Below, piece by piece: positions 53,082 to 61,216 of a DNA stretch of 64,000 nucleotides. The position numbers and the translations under genes were made by a program. Under the pieces are notes generated by a model. It did no database searches. It worked only from the letters and a program-made list of their open reading frames with translations, and had not been told where the DNA came from. Source of the stretch: Alkalicaulis satelles. Its GTDB lineage: Bacteria; Pseudomonadota; Alphaproteobacteria; Caulobacterales; Maricaulaceae. Numbering within the stretch: the stretch's first letter is position 1; each line of letters starts with the position of its first letter. The stretch covers positions 759,001-823,000 of the forward strand of contig NZ_VWOJ01000002.1 in assembly GCF_008630495.1 (NCBI RefSeq). Reading direction: 5' to 3'.

Positions 53082-55049
53082 ATGCCTGATCATAAGAGCC
53101 CGCGGCCCTATTCGCGCGTGCGCCCGTCCCGCAAACGCCGGGCGGGGGCGGGGAGCTGGCTGCGTCTGGGGGCGTCGGCGGTTCTGCTGGCCTCTCTGGC
53201 CGGCGCGGTGTGGCTGGCCTCGCTGGCGCGCACCCTGCCCGAGCTGTCCGGGCTGGAGCCTGCGCCTTCGGCGGGCGCGATCGTTTTGCTGGACCGGCAC
53301 GGGCGCACCATTGTGCGCCGCGGCGAGGCCGGACAGGCCGCCATCCGCGCCGGGGATCTGCCGGGCACGCTGGTGGACGCGGTTCTGGCGGTGGAGGACC
53401 GGCGGTTCTACAGCCATTTCGGCGTCGATCTGATCGGCGCAGGCCGGGCGGCGCTGGCCAATATGCGCGCCGGGCGCGTGGTGCAGGGCGGGTCCACCAT
53501 CACCCAGCAGCTGGCCAAGAATTTGTTCCTGACGCCCGACCGCACGCTGGAGCGCAAGGTGCAGGAAATGATGCTCGCCTTCTGGCTGGAGCAGCGCTTC
53601 ACCAAGGACGAGATCCTCGCGCTTTATCTCAACCGGGTCTATTTCGGCGCCGGCGCCTGGGGCGCGGAGGACGCCGCCCAGCGCTATTTCTCCAAGAGCG
53701 CGCACGAACTCACCCTGGGCGAAGCGGCCCTGCTGGCGGGCCTTCTGAAGGCGCCCTCGCGCTACGCCCCCACCTCGGACGCGCGCCGCGCCTCGGTGCG
53801 CGCCACGGTGGTGCTCGATCTGATGCTGGCGGCGGGCCGGATCACCGAGGCTGAACGCATCGCCGCCGCCGAGGCGCCCATCCGGGTGTCGCGTGGAAAC
53901 GCCAGCCCGGGCGCGGGCTGGTTCGCCGACTGGGTGCTGCCCCAGGTGCGCGAGCTCGCGCCCGGTCACACGGGCGATCTGGTGGTGCGCACCACGCTCG
54001 ACATCGCCGCCCAGCGCGCCGCCGAACAGGCCCTGCGCGAGGGCCTCAATGATCCGGCCCTGGCGCGCGGCGCCGGAACAGGCGCGCTGGCGGCGCTTGA
54101 TCACACCGGCGCCGTGGTGGCCATGGCCGGCGGGGCCGATTATGTGCGCTCGCCCTTCAACCGGGCGGTCAGCGCGCGGCGCCAGCCCGGCTCGGCGTTC
54201 AAGCCCTTCGTCTACGCCGCGGGGTTCGAGGGCGGGCTGACCCCCGATGACGTGTTCGAGGACCAGCCGGTGCGTTACGGCTCCTGGGCGCCGGAGAATT
54301 TCAACAATCGCTATGAGGGCCCGATGACGCTGGAGACCGCGTTCGCGCGTTCCTCCAATGCGGTCGCCGTGCAGGTCTCAGAGACCACCGGGCGCGGCTG
54401 GGTGTTGCGCACGGCGCGCCGCATGGGCGTGACCAGCCCGATCCAGAACACGGCGTCGGCGGCCCTGGGCGCCTATGAGGTGACCCCGCTGGAGCTGATC
54501 GGCGCCTATCTGCCCTTCATGAATGGCGGGCGTGCGGCTGAGCCTTACGCCATCACCGCCATCGAGGCGCCGGACGGCCGGGTGATCTGGGCGCGCGAGG
54601 ACGCGCCGGGACCGGTGGTGCTGGCCGGGCGCGTGGCCGCGGACATGGACCGCATCTTCGCCGCCGCCGTGGAGACCGGCACCGGGCGCAGCGCGCGCGT
54701 TCCCGGCCGTGAGGTGCGCGGCAAGACCGGCACCACCAACGGCCATCGCGACGCCTGGTTCGCGGGCTGGTCGGAGGGGATGGCCGCTGTGGTGTGGATG
54801 GGCAATGACGATTTCTCCCCTACGCAGGAAGCGTTGGGCGGGGCGGGTCCGGCCCAGGTCTTCGCCCGCTTCATCAACGCTGCGCCGGTTTATCCCGCGC
54901 CGCTGGACGCCCTGCTGATCGAGCCTGCGCGCCGGGATGATCCCATAGCGGCCCTGCTCGAGATGCCGGCGCCTGCGCCAGAGCCCGATCCGGAACCGGA
55001 CGGGGACGACCCTATCGCGGCCCTGTTGGGACGCATGGGCGGGGACTGA
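53082..55049 (+). CDS. Class A penicillin-binding protein (PBP1-type)
   Basis: Bifunctional peptidoglycan synthase of 655 aa. A basic cytoplasmic tail and one helix (SAVLLASLAGAVWLASLA) anchor it. The GT51 transglycosylase has catalytic Glu105 in AVEDRRFYSHFG, GGSTITQQLAKNLFL and ALYLNRVYFG. The transpeptidase has SxxK at Ser371-Lys374 (PGSAFKPF), SSN near residue 425 (FARSSNAVAV) and KTG (VRGKTGTTN). The C-terminal tail is Pro/Glu/Asp-rich. It polymerises and cross-links glycan strands during growth. Within the class, short members of this type are often called PbpC or Pbp1b-like. Confidence 0.92.
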   Translation: MPDHKSPRPYSRVRPSRKRRAGAGSWLRLGASAVLLASLAGAVWLASLARTLPELSGLEPAPSAGAIVLLDRHGRTIVRRGEAGQAAIRAGDLPGTLVDAVLAVEDRRFYSHFGVDLIGAGRAALANMRAGRVVQGGSTITQQLAKNLFLTPDRTLERKVQEMMLAFWLEQRFTKDEILALYLNRVYFGAGAWGAEDAAQRYFSKSAHELTLGEAALLAGLLKAPSRYAPTSDARRASVRATVVLDLMLAAGRITEAERIAAAEAPIRVSRGNASPGAGWFADWVLPQVRELAPGHTGDLVVRTTLDIAAQRAAEQALREGLNDPALARGAGTGALAALDHTGAVVAMAGGADYVRSPFNRAVSARRQPGSAFKPFVYAAGFEGGLTPDDVFEDQPVRYGSWAPENFNNRYEGPMTLETAFARSSNAVAVQVSETTGRGWVLRTARRMGVTSPIQNTASAALGAYEVTPLELIGAYLPFMNGGRAAEPYAITAIEAPDGRVIWAREDAPGPVVLAGRVAADMDRIFAAAVETGTGRSARVPGREVRGKTGTTNGHRDAWFAGWSEGMAAVVWMGNDDFSPTQEALGGAGPAQVFARFINAAPVYPAPLDALLIEPARRDDPIAALLEMPAPAPEPDPEPDGDDPIAALLGRMGGD

Positions 55050-55140
55050 AATCAACTGCTTGACGCAAAACTATGAGATGCGCGCCGCACACTCAGGCGC
55101 TAATGTGCGCGCCTTGCCGTGCGAAACAGGGGACCTCGCC

Positions 55141-56736
55141 ATGACTGACGCCATCCGCCTATCCAAGCTGGCCGCCATTAGCGCCTTCGCCGCCATCGCC
55201 GTCACCGCCTGCGGGCCGGATCGCCCGGGCGAGGGACCGCGCACCGAGGTCACCCGCGATCAGATCGAGGAAGGCTTGGGCGCTCTGGGCATGGCCGAAG
55301 AGTCCCGCATGGAATGGGACTCCTCTGTCATTGACGGGGGCGTGGCGGTTTTCACCGGCGTGACCCGCCCGGACAGCGAGCTTCCTGGACGCATCGGGCG
55401 CTTCTCCATCGCCGCGCCGCGCGTGGAAGGCGGGGTGACCCGGTTTGATGCGCTGGAGGCCGAAGACCTCACCGTTGAGGACGAGGACCAGATCACCCGG
55501 CTGGAGCGCCTGAAGGTGGACCAGCCCGGACCGGGCCTGTCGCAGTGGCTGTCCGACGTGATGGCGGGCCGGATGAATGAGGGGGGCTATGAGCCGCCTT
55601 CGCGCAGCGCCGCCGATTACACGTTCTCCGAAGTCTCCATGAGCGGCATGACCATTGCCCCGCGCGACAATGGGGCCGCCCCCACGGGCCGGATCGCGCG
55701 CATGGCGCTGGAGGATTTCGACGGTCAGAAGCTGGGCCGCGCGGTGATCGAGGGCATGGCCTTCCGTGATGCGGGCGAGGCGGGCGAAGCGTTCATGTTC
55801 GCTCTGGAGGAATTCTCCATGACCGGAATGGACGCCCTGTTTGCGGAAATCTTCCTCAATCTGGACGACGAGACCGGTTTCCCGGCGCTGGGCGACGCGT
55901 TCGGCGACGCCATGTCAGCCTGGATGCGCCCGACGGGCGCGTTTGACGCCATGCGTGTGCGCGGTCTTGAGCTGGCTGCAGGCGGCGCGTCCATCGACAT
56001 GCCCTCTATGGACATGCGCTATGAGACGCGGCGTGATGACAGCATCGACATCATCGCCGAGATGCCCAGCCTGCGCATCGCGCTGTCCCCGGACGCCCCT
56101 GAAATGGCTGAAGCCTCACAGATGCTGGCGATGATGGGCTATGAGGTTCTGGAGTTCGCCGCTTACAGCCGCACCCGTTTCGATCCGCAAGCCGACCGGG
56201 CCACCACCACGCTGGATGATTACTGGTTCGAGCTCACGGACGGGCTGCGCATATCCCTGGCCCAGGACGTGACCGGCTTGCAGGCCTATTCGGACGCCAC
56301 CGCCGCCCTGATGAGCGAGATGATCATCCTGGCCGAGGAGGACCCGGCCCAGCTTGACGCCGCCGATGAGCGCCTTCTGGAGGCTTATGGCCATCTCAAG
56401 GTGAACGCGATGACGATCCGCATCGAAGATCGCGATCTGGTGTCGCGCCTGATCGCCATGAATGCGCAGATGCAGGGCGTCAGCCCGGAAGAGGCGCGCA
56501 TGCAGGCGGCCACCATGGTCAGCCTGGGCATCGCCATGGCTGGGGGCATGTTGCCTGACGGCCTGGCCCTGCAGCTGGGCGGCGCCATCAGCGCCCTGAT
56601 CTCGGAGGGCGGCGCGGTGGAGCTGGTCATGAACCCGGACGAGCCCGTGGGCATGGACCTGTTTTTCAAGCTGGACGAGGACATGTCCGTCCTGTCCGAT
56701 CTGGGCCTGTCAGTGCGTCATATCCCGCCGCAATAA
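55141..56736 (+). CDS. Hypothetical lipoprotein, 531 aa
   Basis: Exported protein with lipobox AVTAC (Cys24). The mature part is rich in Glu, Asp, Met and Ala, with long helical stretches, such as MAEASQMLAMMGYEVLEF; the overall pattern is alternating strands and helices without enzymatic motifs. I do not recognise the family. The start at ATG 55141 has AGGGGA 7 bp upstream; a longer frame from 55060 does not. It stands alone between the penicillin-binding protein and the cytochrome gene, in the same direction as both. Confidence 0.7.
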   Translation: MTDAIRLSKLAAISAFAAIAVTACGPDRPGEGPRTEVTRDQIEEGLGALGMAEESRMEWDSSVIDGGVAVFTGVTRPDSELPGRIGRFSIAAPRVEGGVTRFDALEAEDLTVEDEDQITRLERLKVDQPGPGLSQWLSDVMAGRMNEGGYEPPSRSAADYTFSEVSMSGMTIAPRDNGAAPTGRIARMALEDFDGQKLGRAVIEGMAFRDAGEAGEAFMFALEEFSMTGMDALFAEIFLNLDDETGFPALGDAFGDAMSAWMRPTGAFDAMRVRGLELAAGGASIDMPSMDMRYETRRDDSIDIIAEMPSLRIALSPDAPEMAEASQMLAMMGYEVLEFAAYSRTRFDPQADRATTTLDDYWFELTDGLRISLAQDVTGLQAYSDATAALMSEMIILAEEDPAQLDAADERLLEAYGHLKVNAMTIRIEDRDLVSRLIAMNAQMQGVSPEEARMQAATMVSLGIAMAGGMLPDGLALQLGGAISALISEGGAVELVMNPDEPVGMDLFFKLDEDMSVLSDLGLSVRHIPPQ

Positions 56737-56845
56737 GGCCCGCTCACGGCCTTCCGGGCGGGTGTGTGTGAAATTTTCCGGCGGGACTAGCCGTCAGCCT
56801 ATTCAGCGCTATCTTCACTCAGCCAATTTGGGAGGAGCAGGCTCA

Positions 56846-57493
56846 ATGAAGACGACGCATCTTTTTGTAGCGCTTATGGCGTCCACGGCTCTGGCCGCAT
56901 GTGGAGACAATAACCAGCCTGCGGCGGACCAGCCGGCGCCGCCCCCGGCCGCTGCGCCCGAACCCGATGAGGCCGCCGCGCAGACCGAAGCGGATGAAGA
57001 CGCGGCCGACGCGGAAGAAACGGTTGAAGACGCCGCTGATGAAACGCCTGACAGCCCTTCTGAGACGGAGGCCGCCGCCGGGGAAGAGCCTGAGGCTGAA
57101 GAACCCGCCGCCAGCGAGACCAATGGCAATGGCGCCGGCGCCGTGGGGGATGGCGAGTTCCTGGTTGCTGGCCTGACCGGCAATCCCCAGGCGGGCCGCC
57201 GTGTGTTCGTGCAGTGTCAGACCTGCCATGTCATGGACGAGGGCGTGAACCGCACCGGCCCGTCCCTGTATGGTATTTTCGGGCGCACTGCGGGCACGGT
57301 GGAAGGCTTCCGCTACTCCGCCGCCAACCGCGATTCCGGCGTGGTGTGGGACGCCGAAGTCATGTTCGAGTATCTGGAAAATCCGCGCCGCTTCATGCCG
57401 GGCACCAATATGGTGTTCCCCGGCATCCGCAATGAGCAGCAGCGTGCGGATCTCATCGCCTGGATGAAAGAGAATGGCGGGGTGGCCGAATAG
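56846..57493 (+). CDS. Lipid-anchored class I cytochrome c (c2-like)
   Basis: 215-aa protein with lipoprotein signal (LAAC, Cys19), an unusually long acidic/Pro/Ala linker at residues 20-100 (few other residues), and a c2-type cytochrome domain from about 105: heme site CQTCH (Cys124, Cys127, His128), YGIFGRTAGT and the axial methionine in MPGTNMVF near residue 190. It should be attached to the outer face of the inner membrane, so the linker would let the heme domain reach partners, as in membrane-bound cytochrome cy. In this setting it may carry electrons between bc1 and the reaction centre or oxidase. GGAGGAG precedes the ATG. Confidence 0.88.
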   Translation: MKTTHLFVALMASTALAACGDNNQPAADQPAPPPAAAPEPDEAAAQTEADEDAADAEETVEDAADETPDSPSETEAAAGEEPEAEEPAASETNGNGAGAVGDGEFLVAGLTGNPQAGRRVFVQCQTCHVMDEGVNRTGPSLYGIFGRTAGTVEGFRYSAANRDSGVVWDAEVMFEYLENPRRFMPGTNMVFPGIRNEQQRADLIAWMKENGGVAE

Positions 57494-57501
57494 GCCTCAC
57501 G

Positions 57502-57795
57502 TCAGGGCCGGTCCGGCGCCTTGAACCGGCGCCGGCGCGCCACATCCGCGATATGACAGGCAAAGGCGGCGGCCAGCATGGCCGCCGTCAGCATGTGGGG
57601 GGCGCCGGTCAGCGCCGCGCGCACGGCCAGAAGCAGCATCACGCCCGGCGCGATCAGCGCGGCGATGTCGAGAAGGCTCATCGCCCCGCGCAGGCGCGGC
57701 CACAGGGCCAGCACGGCGCATTCCGCCACCACCAGAACCAGGATCAGATCGACCACGCGCCCCGTGACGAAGAGGCTTTCCAGCCAGACAGGCAT
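57502..57795 (-). CDS. Small membrane protein next to bchP
   Basis: 97-aa protein with three hydrophobic segments: LFVTGRVVDLILVLVVAECA, LLDIAALIAPGVMLLLAVRA and LTAAMLAAAFACHIADVA, then a basic end (RRRRFKAPDRP). The start at 57795 is 11 bp after the bchP stop, so it is probably the last gene of ppsR-bchG-bchP. Photosynthesis clusters of other bacteria often have a small membrane gene beside bchP; no named family can be given. Confidence 0.65.
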   Translation of the reverse strand: MPVWLESLFVTGRVVDLILVLVVAECAVLALWPRLRGAMSLLDIAALIAPGVMLLLAVRAALTGAPHMLTAAMLAAAFACHIADVARRRRFKAPDRP

Positions 57796-57806
57796 GCCCG
57801 CCCCGC

Positions 57807-59006
57807 TCAGCGCGGCGACATGCCCAGGAGATGGGCGAGGTCTTTGAAGAAGATGCGCGCATGGGCGCCCGGATCGCGGCGCACCAGTTCTTTTTCCATA
57901 TAGCCCTGCCAGGTCAGGCGCTGCACATCCTCATCGGCGCAGATCGACACGAAGCGCTCGCGCCGCTTGTCGCTGCGATACCAGAAGTGCTGCATGATCC
58001 CCAGGATCCAGAAGACCTTGCCGTGATCCTTCATGAAGCGCTTGCGCACCCCCGCCAGAGCGCGCGCATCGCCGGTGGCCAGGAACGCCAAAGCGCCATC
58101 GCCAGCCATCTCGCCCGAGGTCATGGCGTAAAATATCCCTTCGCCCGATGACGGCGCGACGGCGCCGGCGGCGTCGCCGCACAGCACCACGTCGCGGCCA
58201 TTATCCCAGCGCGGCGCGGGCTTGTAGGGCAAAGGCGCGCCTTCGCGGCGCACGATCTCGCACCCGTCAAGTCCGGCGGACTGGCGCAAGGCCTTGACCG
58301 CGCCGCGCAAGGAAAAGCCCTTGACCTGGCTGCCCGTGCCCACGCTGGCGACGGCGCCATGGGGAAAGACCCAGCCATAGAAGTCCGGCGAGATGCGCCC
58401 GTCATAATACACGTCGCAGCGGCGCGGATCGTAATGTGAGCCCGAACCGGCCTCAGGCGCGCGCACGATCTCATGATAGGCGAACACGCTCTTGACCTTG
58501 TGCGCGCCCTTCACCGTCTGCCGGGCGAGCCTGGAGCGCGCCCCGTCCGCGCCGATCACCACGCGCGCGCGCACCCGCACTTCGTCGTCAGGCGCTTCGG
58601 CGGGCGCGAACACGATGACCGCCGTCCCGTCTTCATCGCGCTCGAACCGGTCAAACGCGCCGTCGCGGCGCACCGCGCCCGCGTCGGCGGCGCGCTGGCG
58701 CAGGAATTCATCGAAATGCTCGCGGTCCACCATGCCCACATAGCCCTGGCCAATGGGCATATCCACTTCCTTGCCGGAAGGGGCGAGAATGCGCGCACCC
58801 TGGGTGCGCGCCACGATCTGGGCGTCGGGTATGCGGTATTCGCGGATCAGCTTGGGCGGCACCGCCCCGCCGCAGGGCTTGATGCGTCCGGGCTTGTCGA
58901 TCAGCAGCACCGAAGCGCCGGCCCTGGCCAGCGTCTGGGCGGCGGTGGCCCCGGCGGGCCCGCCGCCGACCACGACAGCGTCATAGGTTTCCATCGTCTG
59001 GCTCAC
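57807..59006 (-). CDS. bchP: Geranylgeranyl reductase (bacteriochlorophyll)
   Basis: FAD-dependent reductase of 399 aa that saturates the geranylgeranyl tail to phytyl on bacteriochlorophyll (or on GGPP). The Rossmann FAD site VVVGGGPAGATAAQTLA, the GGAVPPKLI segment, GADGARSRLARQTV and the late FAD site LCGDAAGAVAPSSGEGI are diagnostic of BchP/ChlP. The start is GTG 59006, supported by AAGGAGG 8-9 bp upstream; ATG 58994 is a fallback. It lies 51 bp after bchG in the same direction and before the small membrane gene. The PucC-like gene that often separates bchG and bchP in other phototrophs is absent. Confidence 0.95.
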   Translation of the reverse strand: MSQTMETYDAVVVGGGPAGATAAQTLARAGASVLLIDKPGRIKPCGGAVPPKLIREYRIPDAQIVARTQGARILAPSGKEVDMPIGQGYVGMVDREHFDEFLRQRAADAGAVRRDGAFDRFERDEDGTAVIVFAPAEAPDDEVRVRARVVIGADGARSRLARQTVKGAHKVKSVFAYHEIVRAPEAGSGSHYDPRRCDVYYDGRISPDFYGWVFPHGAVASVGTGSQVKGFSLRGAVKALRQSAGLDGCEIVRREGAPLPYKPAPRWDNGRDVVLCGDAAGAVAPSSGEGIFYAMTSGEMAGDGALAFLATGDARALAGVRKRFMKDHGKVFWILGIMQHFWYRSDKRRERFVSICADEDVQRLTWQGYMEKELVRRDPGAHARIFFKDLAHLLGMSPR

Positions 59007-59057
59007 GCGAAGGGCCTCCTTCAAGACGCGCCGCGCACGGCGCAGGTCTGGCGCGCG

Positions 59058-59972
59058 TTACAGCGCGGCCTGGTTCAGTCCGGACAGGGCGAAAGCGCTC
59101 GCCAGCATGCCCAGCACGTAAAGCATCACGCCGGTGGCGTTGTACCAGGGCGCCAGGGCCTTGGGATCGCGCATCAGGCGGGCCATCAGGGCGATCTGGA
59201 TCGCAAGGGAAAGGCCCACCAGTCCGGCATGAAGGGGCGTGTTCCAGATCATCAGCAGAGCGATCACCACCGCCTGGGGAACCGCCATGGTCACGCAGGC
59301 GATCCAGGCCGCCTTGCGCGGGCCCAGCGCGGCGGGCAGGGATTTCAGCCCCATGGCCCGGTCGCCCTCGATGGCCTTGAAATCATTGAGCACCATGATG
59401 CCGTAAGCGCCCAGGCTGTAGAGCACGGCCAAGGTGATGGTGCGCGCATCGGGCAGGGCCTGGGCCATCACGGCGGCGCCGGTGAACCAGGCCAGGCCCT
59501 CATAGGAGAAGCCCACCGAGAGCGGGCCCCATATGCCGCTGCGCTTCAGGCGTACGGGCGGCGCGCTATAGGCCCAGGACAGGGCCACGCCCGCCGCCGC
59601 CGCCGCCAGAACCCACACGCCCAGAAAGCTCGCCCAGACCAGCCCGGCCACAGACCAGAAAATTGCAATCCATAGGCCCCAACGGCCGGGAATCCGGCCC
59701 GACGGAATCGGGCGCCCGGGCTCGTTGATGGCGTCCACATGCCGGTCGAACCAGTCATTGACCGCCTGGCTGCCCGCGCACAGGAGCGGCCCGGCCAGCA
59801 AGACCCCGCCGATCAGAAGCCAGAGATTGTCAAAGCTCATCTGGCCCGAGGACACCACCCCGCAGCCGAACGCCCACATGGGCGGAAACCAGGTGACAGG
59901 CTTTGACAGCTCCACCACCGCCAGAAGCGATGTTTTCAGGCGCGGGGCCGGTGCTGCCGCAGTGTGATCCAT
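59058..59972 (-). CDS. bchG: Bacteriochlorophyll synthase
   Basis: Membrane prenyltransferase of 304 aa that esterifies bacteriochlorophyllide a with geranylgeranyl or phytyl diphosphate. The Mg-diphosphate motif NDWFDRHVDAINEPGRPIP (residues 72-90: Asn72, Asp73, Asp76, Asp80) and a second Asp-rich loop LNDFKAIEGDRAMGLKSLP identify UbiA-family BchG/ChlG. Nine or so helices are predicted. The ATG follows directly on a PpsR-type operator, with no good Shine-Dalgarno sequence between them, so the message may be leaderless or weakly translated. A transposable element lies 42 bp upstream. Confidence 0.96.
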   Translation of the reverse strand: MDHTAAAPAPRLKTSLLAVVELSKPVTWFPPMWAFGCGVVSSGQMSFDNLWLLIGGVLLAGPLLCAGSQAVNDWFDRHVDAINEPGRPIPSGRIPGRWGLWIAIFWSVAGLVWASFLGVWVLAAAAAGVALSWAYSAPPVRLKRSGIWGPLSVGFSYEGLAWFTGAAVMAQALPDARTITLAVLYSLGAYGIMVLNDFKAIEGDRAMGLKSLPAALGPRKAAWIACVTMAVPQAVVIALLMIWNTPLHAGLVGLSLAIQIALMARLMRDPKALAPWYNATGVMLYVLGMLASAFALSGLNQAAL

Positions 59973-59973
59973 G

Positions 59974-59995
59974 ACTGTAAGCTACGGCTCACAGT
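59974..59995. promoter_or_regulatory. PpsR/CrtJ operator upstream of bchG
   Basis: TGT at 59976-59978 and ACA at 59991-59993 with exactly 12 bases between give the PpsR/CrtJ consensus TGT-N12-ACA. The symmetry extends to ACTGT...ACAGT (59974-59995). The site sits two bases before the bchG ATG. PpsR itself is encoded upstream, beyond the transposable element, so a repressor loop on bchG-bchP is expected. Confidence 0.8.
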
Positions 59996-60007
59996 CAATA
60001 CCGTCAA
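59979..60007 (-). promoter_or_regulatory. Possible bchG promoter overlapping the operator
   Basis: On the minus strand TTGACG (60007-60002) and TAGCTT (59984-59979) are 17 bp apart, and the operator covers the spacer end and the -10. The -35 box is the last sequence left of the inserted element (the target duplication begins at 60007), so the element just misses it. The start of transcription would fall near the ATG. Confidence 0.3.
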
Positions 60008-60014
60008 CCAAACT
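60007..60014. repeat. Target-site duplication, left copy
   Basis: ACCAAACT at 60007-60014 is repeated exactly at 62615-62622, on the other side of the element. An 8-bp duplication is the known size for the IS1595 family. Perfect copies point to a recent insertion. Confidence 0.9.
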
Positions 60015-60038
60015 GGACATTATGCACTTTACATACCG
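60015..60038 (+). repeat. Left terminal inverted repeat of the element
   Basis: 24 bp beginning GGACATTATG and ending TTACATACCG; perfect inverted match to 62591-62614. Confidence 0.92.
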
Positions 60039-60077
60039 AGCGTGATCGGCTAGGTTCTTGCTCAAGGAGTTAGAGCA

Positions 60078-61031
60078 ATGACCGATCTTACCAGTCCGAT
60101 CTTTCACGATGAACAAGCCGCTCGCGAGCATTTTGAGAAGCTGCGCTGGCCGAACGGGCGCACCTGCCCGCACTGCGGCGAGGTCGATAACTCCACCCTC
60201 ATGCAAGGCAAATCCCACCGCCCTGGCCTCTATAAGTGCAAGGGCTGTGAGAAGCCGTTCACTGCCACGATGGGAACCGTTTTTGAGTCCTCGAAGCTGC
60301 CCCTCACCAAGTGGCTGTTGGCGGTTCAACTCATGGTATCGAGCAAGAAGGGCATTAGCGCGGCCCAACTTCAACGTAATCTCGGCCTCGGCTCCTACCG
60401 GACGGCTTGGTTTGTGGCTCACCGTATCCGCGAAGCGATGCGCGAGGGCAGCCTTGAAACCCCGATGGGCGGTGGTGGCGGCGATGTGGAAGCCGATGAA
60501 ACGTTCATCGGTCGTGACTCCGATGTGCCGGAAAGCCGTTTGCCTTACCGCAGCATGTGCAAGGTTCTGACGCTGGTAGACCGGGACACCGGTCGCGCTC
60601 GCTCATTCGTCATGGATCATCTCAGCGCCAAAACCATCGCACCGATCCTGCAAGAGAACATCGCGAAGGAGGCCCGTCTGATCACCGACGAGGCCGCCCA
60701 CTACCGGGCTCTCGGCAAAGACTTCGCCGCGCACGGCTCTGTCTCTCACGCCCGCGATGAGTATGTCTCTCGGGAGGATCGCACCATCAACACGCAGACG
60801 ATTGAAGGTTTCTTCGCGATCTTTAAGCGAGGGATGCGCGGCATATACCAGCACTGCGCCAAGCGGCACCTTCACCGCTACATGGCTGAGTTCGATTTCC
60901 GCTATACCCACCGCATCGCGCGCGGCGTGGACGACGATATGCGGGCTGCGAAAGCGATCACTGGAGCCATTGGCAAGCGCCTCAAATATCAAAGGCCTTG
61001 TGGCCCGGAAACGGCGGCGCTTGCAGGCTAA
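60078..61031 (+). CDS. IS1595-family transposase
   Basis: Transposase of 317 aa. The N-terminal zinc ribbon has CPHC (Cys30, Cys33) and CKGC (Cys54, Cys57). Then comes the ISXO2-like DDE domain: Asp140 in EADETFIG, Asp204 in ITDEAAHY and Glu243 in NTQTIEGFFAIFKRG, followed by the family-typical GIYQHC and HLHRYMAEFDFRY. The frame is intact, so the element is probably active. AAGGAG at 60064-60069 precedes the ATG. The gene runs towards the passenger genes and ends about 160 bp before their stop. Confidence 0.95.
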   Translation: MTDLTSPIFHDEQAAREHFEKLRWPNGRTCPHCGEVDNSTLMQGKSHRPGLYKCKGCEKPFTATMGTVFESSKLPLTKWLLAVQLMVSSKKGISAAQLQRNLGLGSYRTAWFVAHRIREAMREGSLETPMGGGGGDVEADETFIGRDSDVPESRLPYRSMCKVLTLVDRDTGRARSFVMDHLSAKTIAPILQENIAKEARLITDEAAHYRALGKDFAAHGSVSHARDEYVSREDRTINTQTIEGFFAIFKRGMRGIYQHCAKRHLHRYMAEFDFRYTHRIARGVDDDMRAAKAITGAIGKRLKYQRPCGPETAALAG

Positions 61032-61216
61032 GAAGCGTCGTTCCCGCTGGTGGACGAAGACGCGGCGGCGATAGGCCTGCCGCGTCTTCCGCCCGGCTCA
61101 GATTTAGGCCTCGGTTTCGGCGGCGTGGCGAGCATAATCCTGAGCACCTCATCACGCCGCGCGTCAGCTTCCAGACAGCCCTTTGGGTCAGAGATCGCCT
61201 TCTTCTTCGTCCTCAT
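61028..61216 (-). CDS. Small overlapping passenger gene, 62 aa
   Basis: Frame starting with ATG 61216 inside the end of the larger passenger gene (MRTKKKAISDPKGCLEAD...). The centre DEVLRIMLATPPKPRPK resembles a motif seen in many small proteins beside mobile elements and toxin-like loci; I cannot name the family. GGAG lies about 11 bp upstream. The frame overlaps its neighbour by 29 bp in a different phase, so coupling is possible. Its stop overlaps the end of the transposase gene. Confidence 0.45.
   Translation of the reverse strand: MRTKKKAISDPKGCLEADARRDEVLRIMLATPPKPRPKSEPGGRRGRPIAAASSSTSGNDAS

Noticed and set aside
57497-57862. 121-codon alternative frame next to bchP
   Set aside because: It overlaps the better supported 97-aa membrane protein in another phase and would intrude into bchP.
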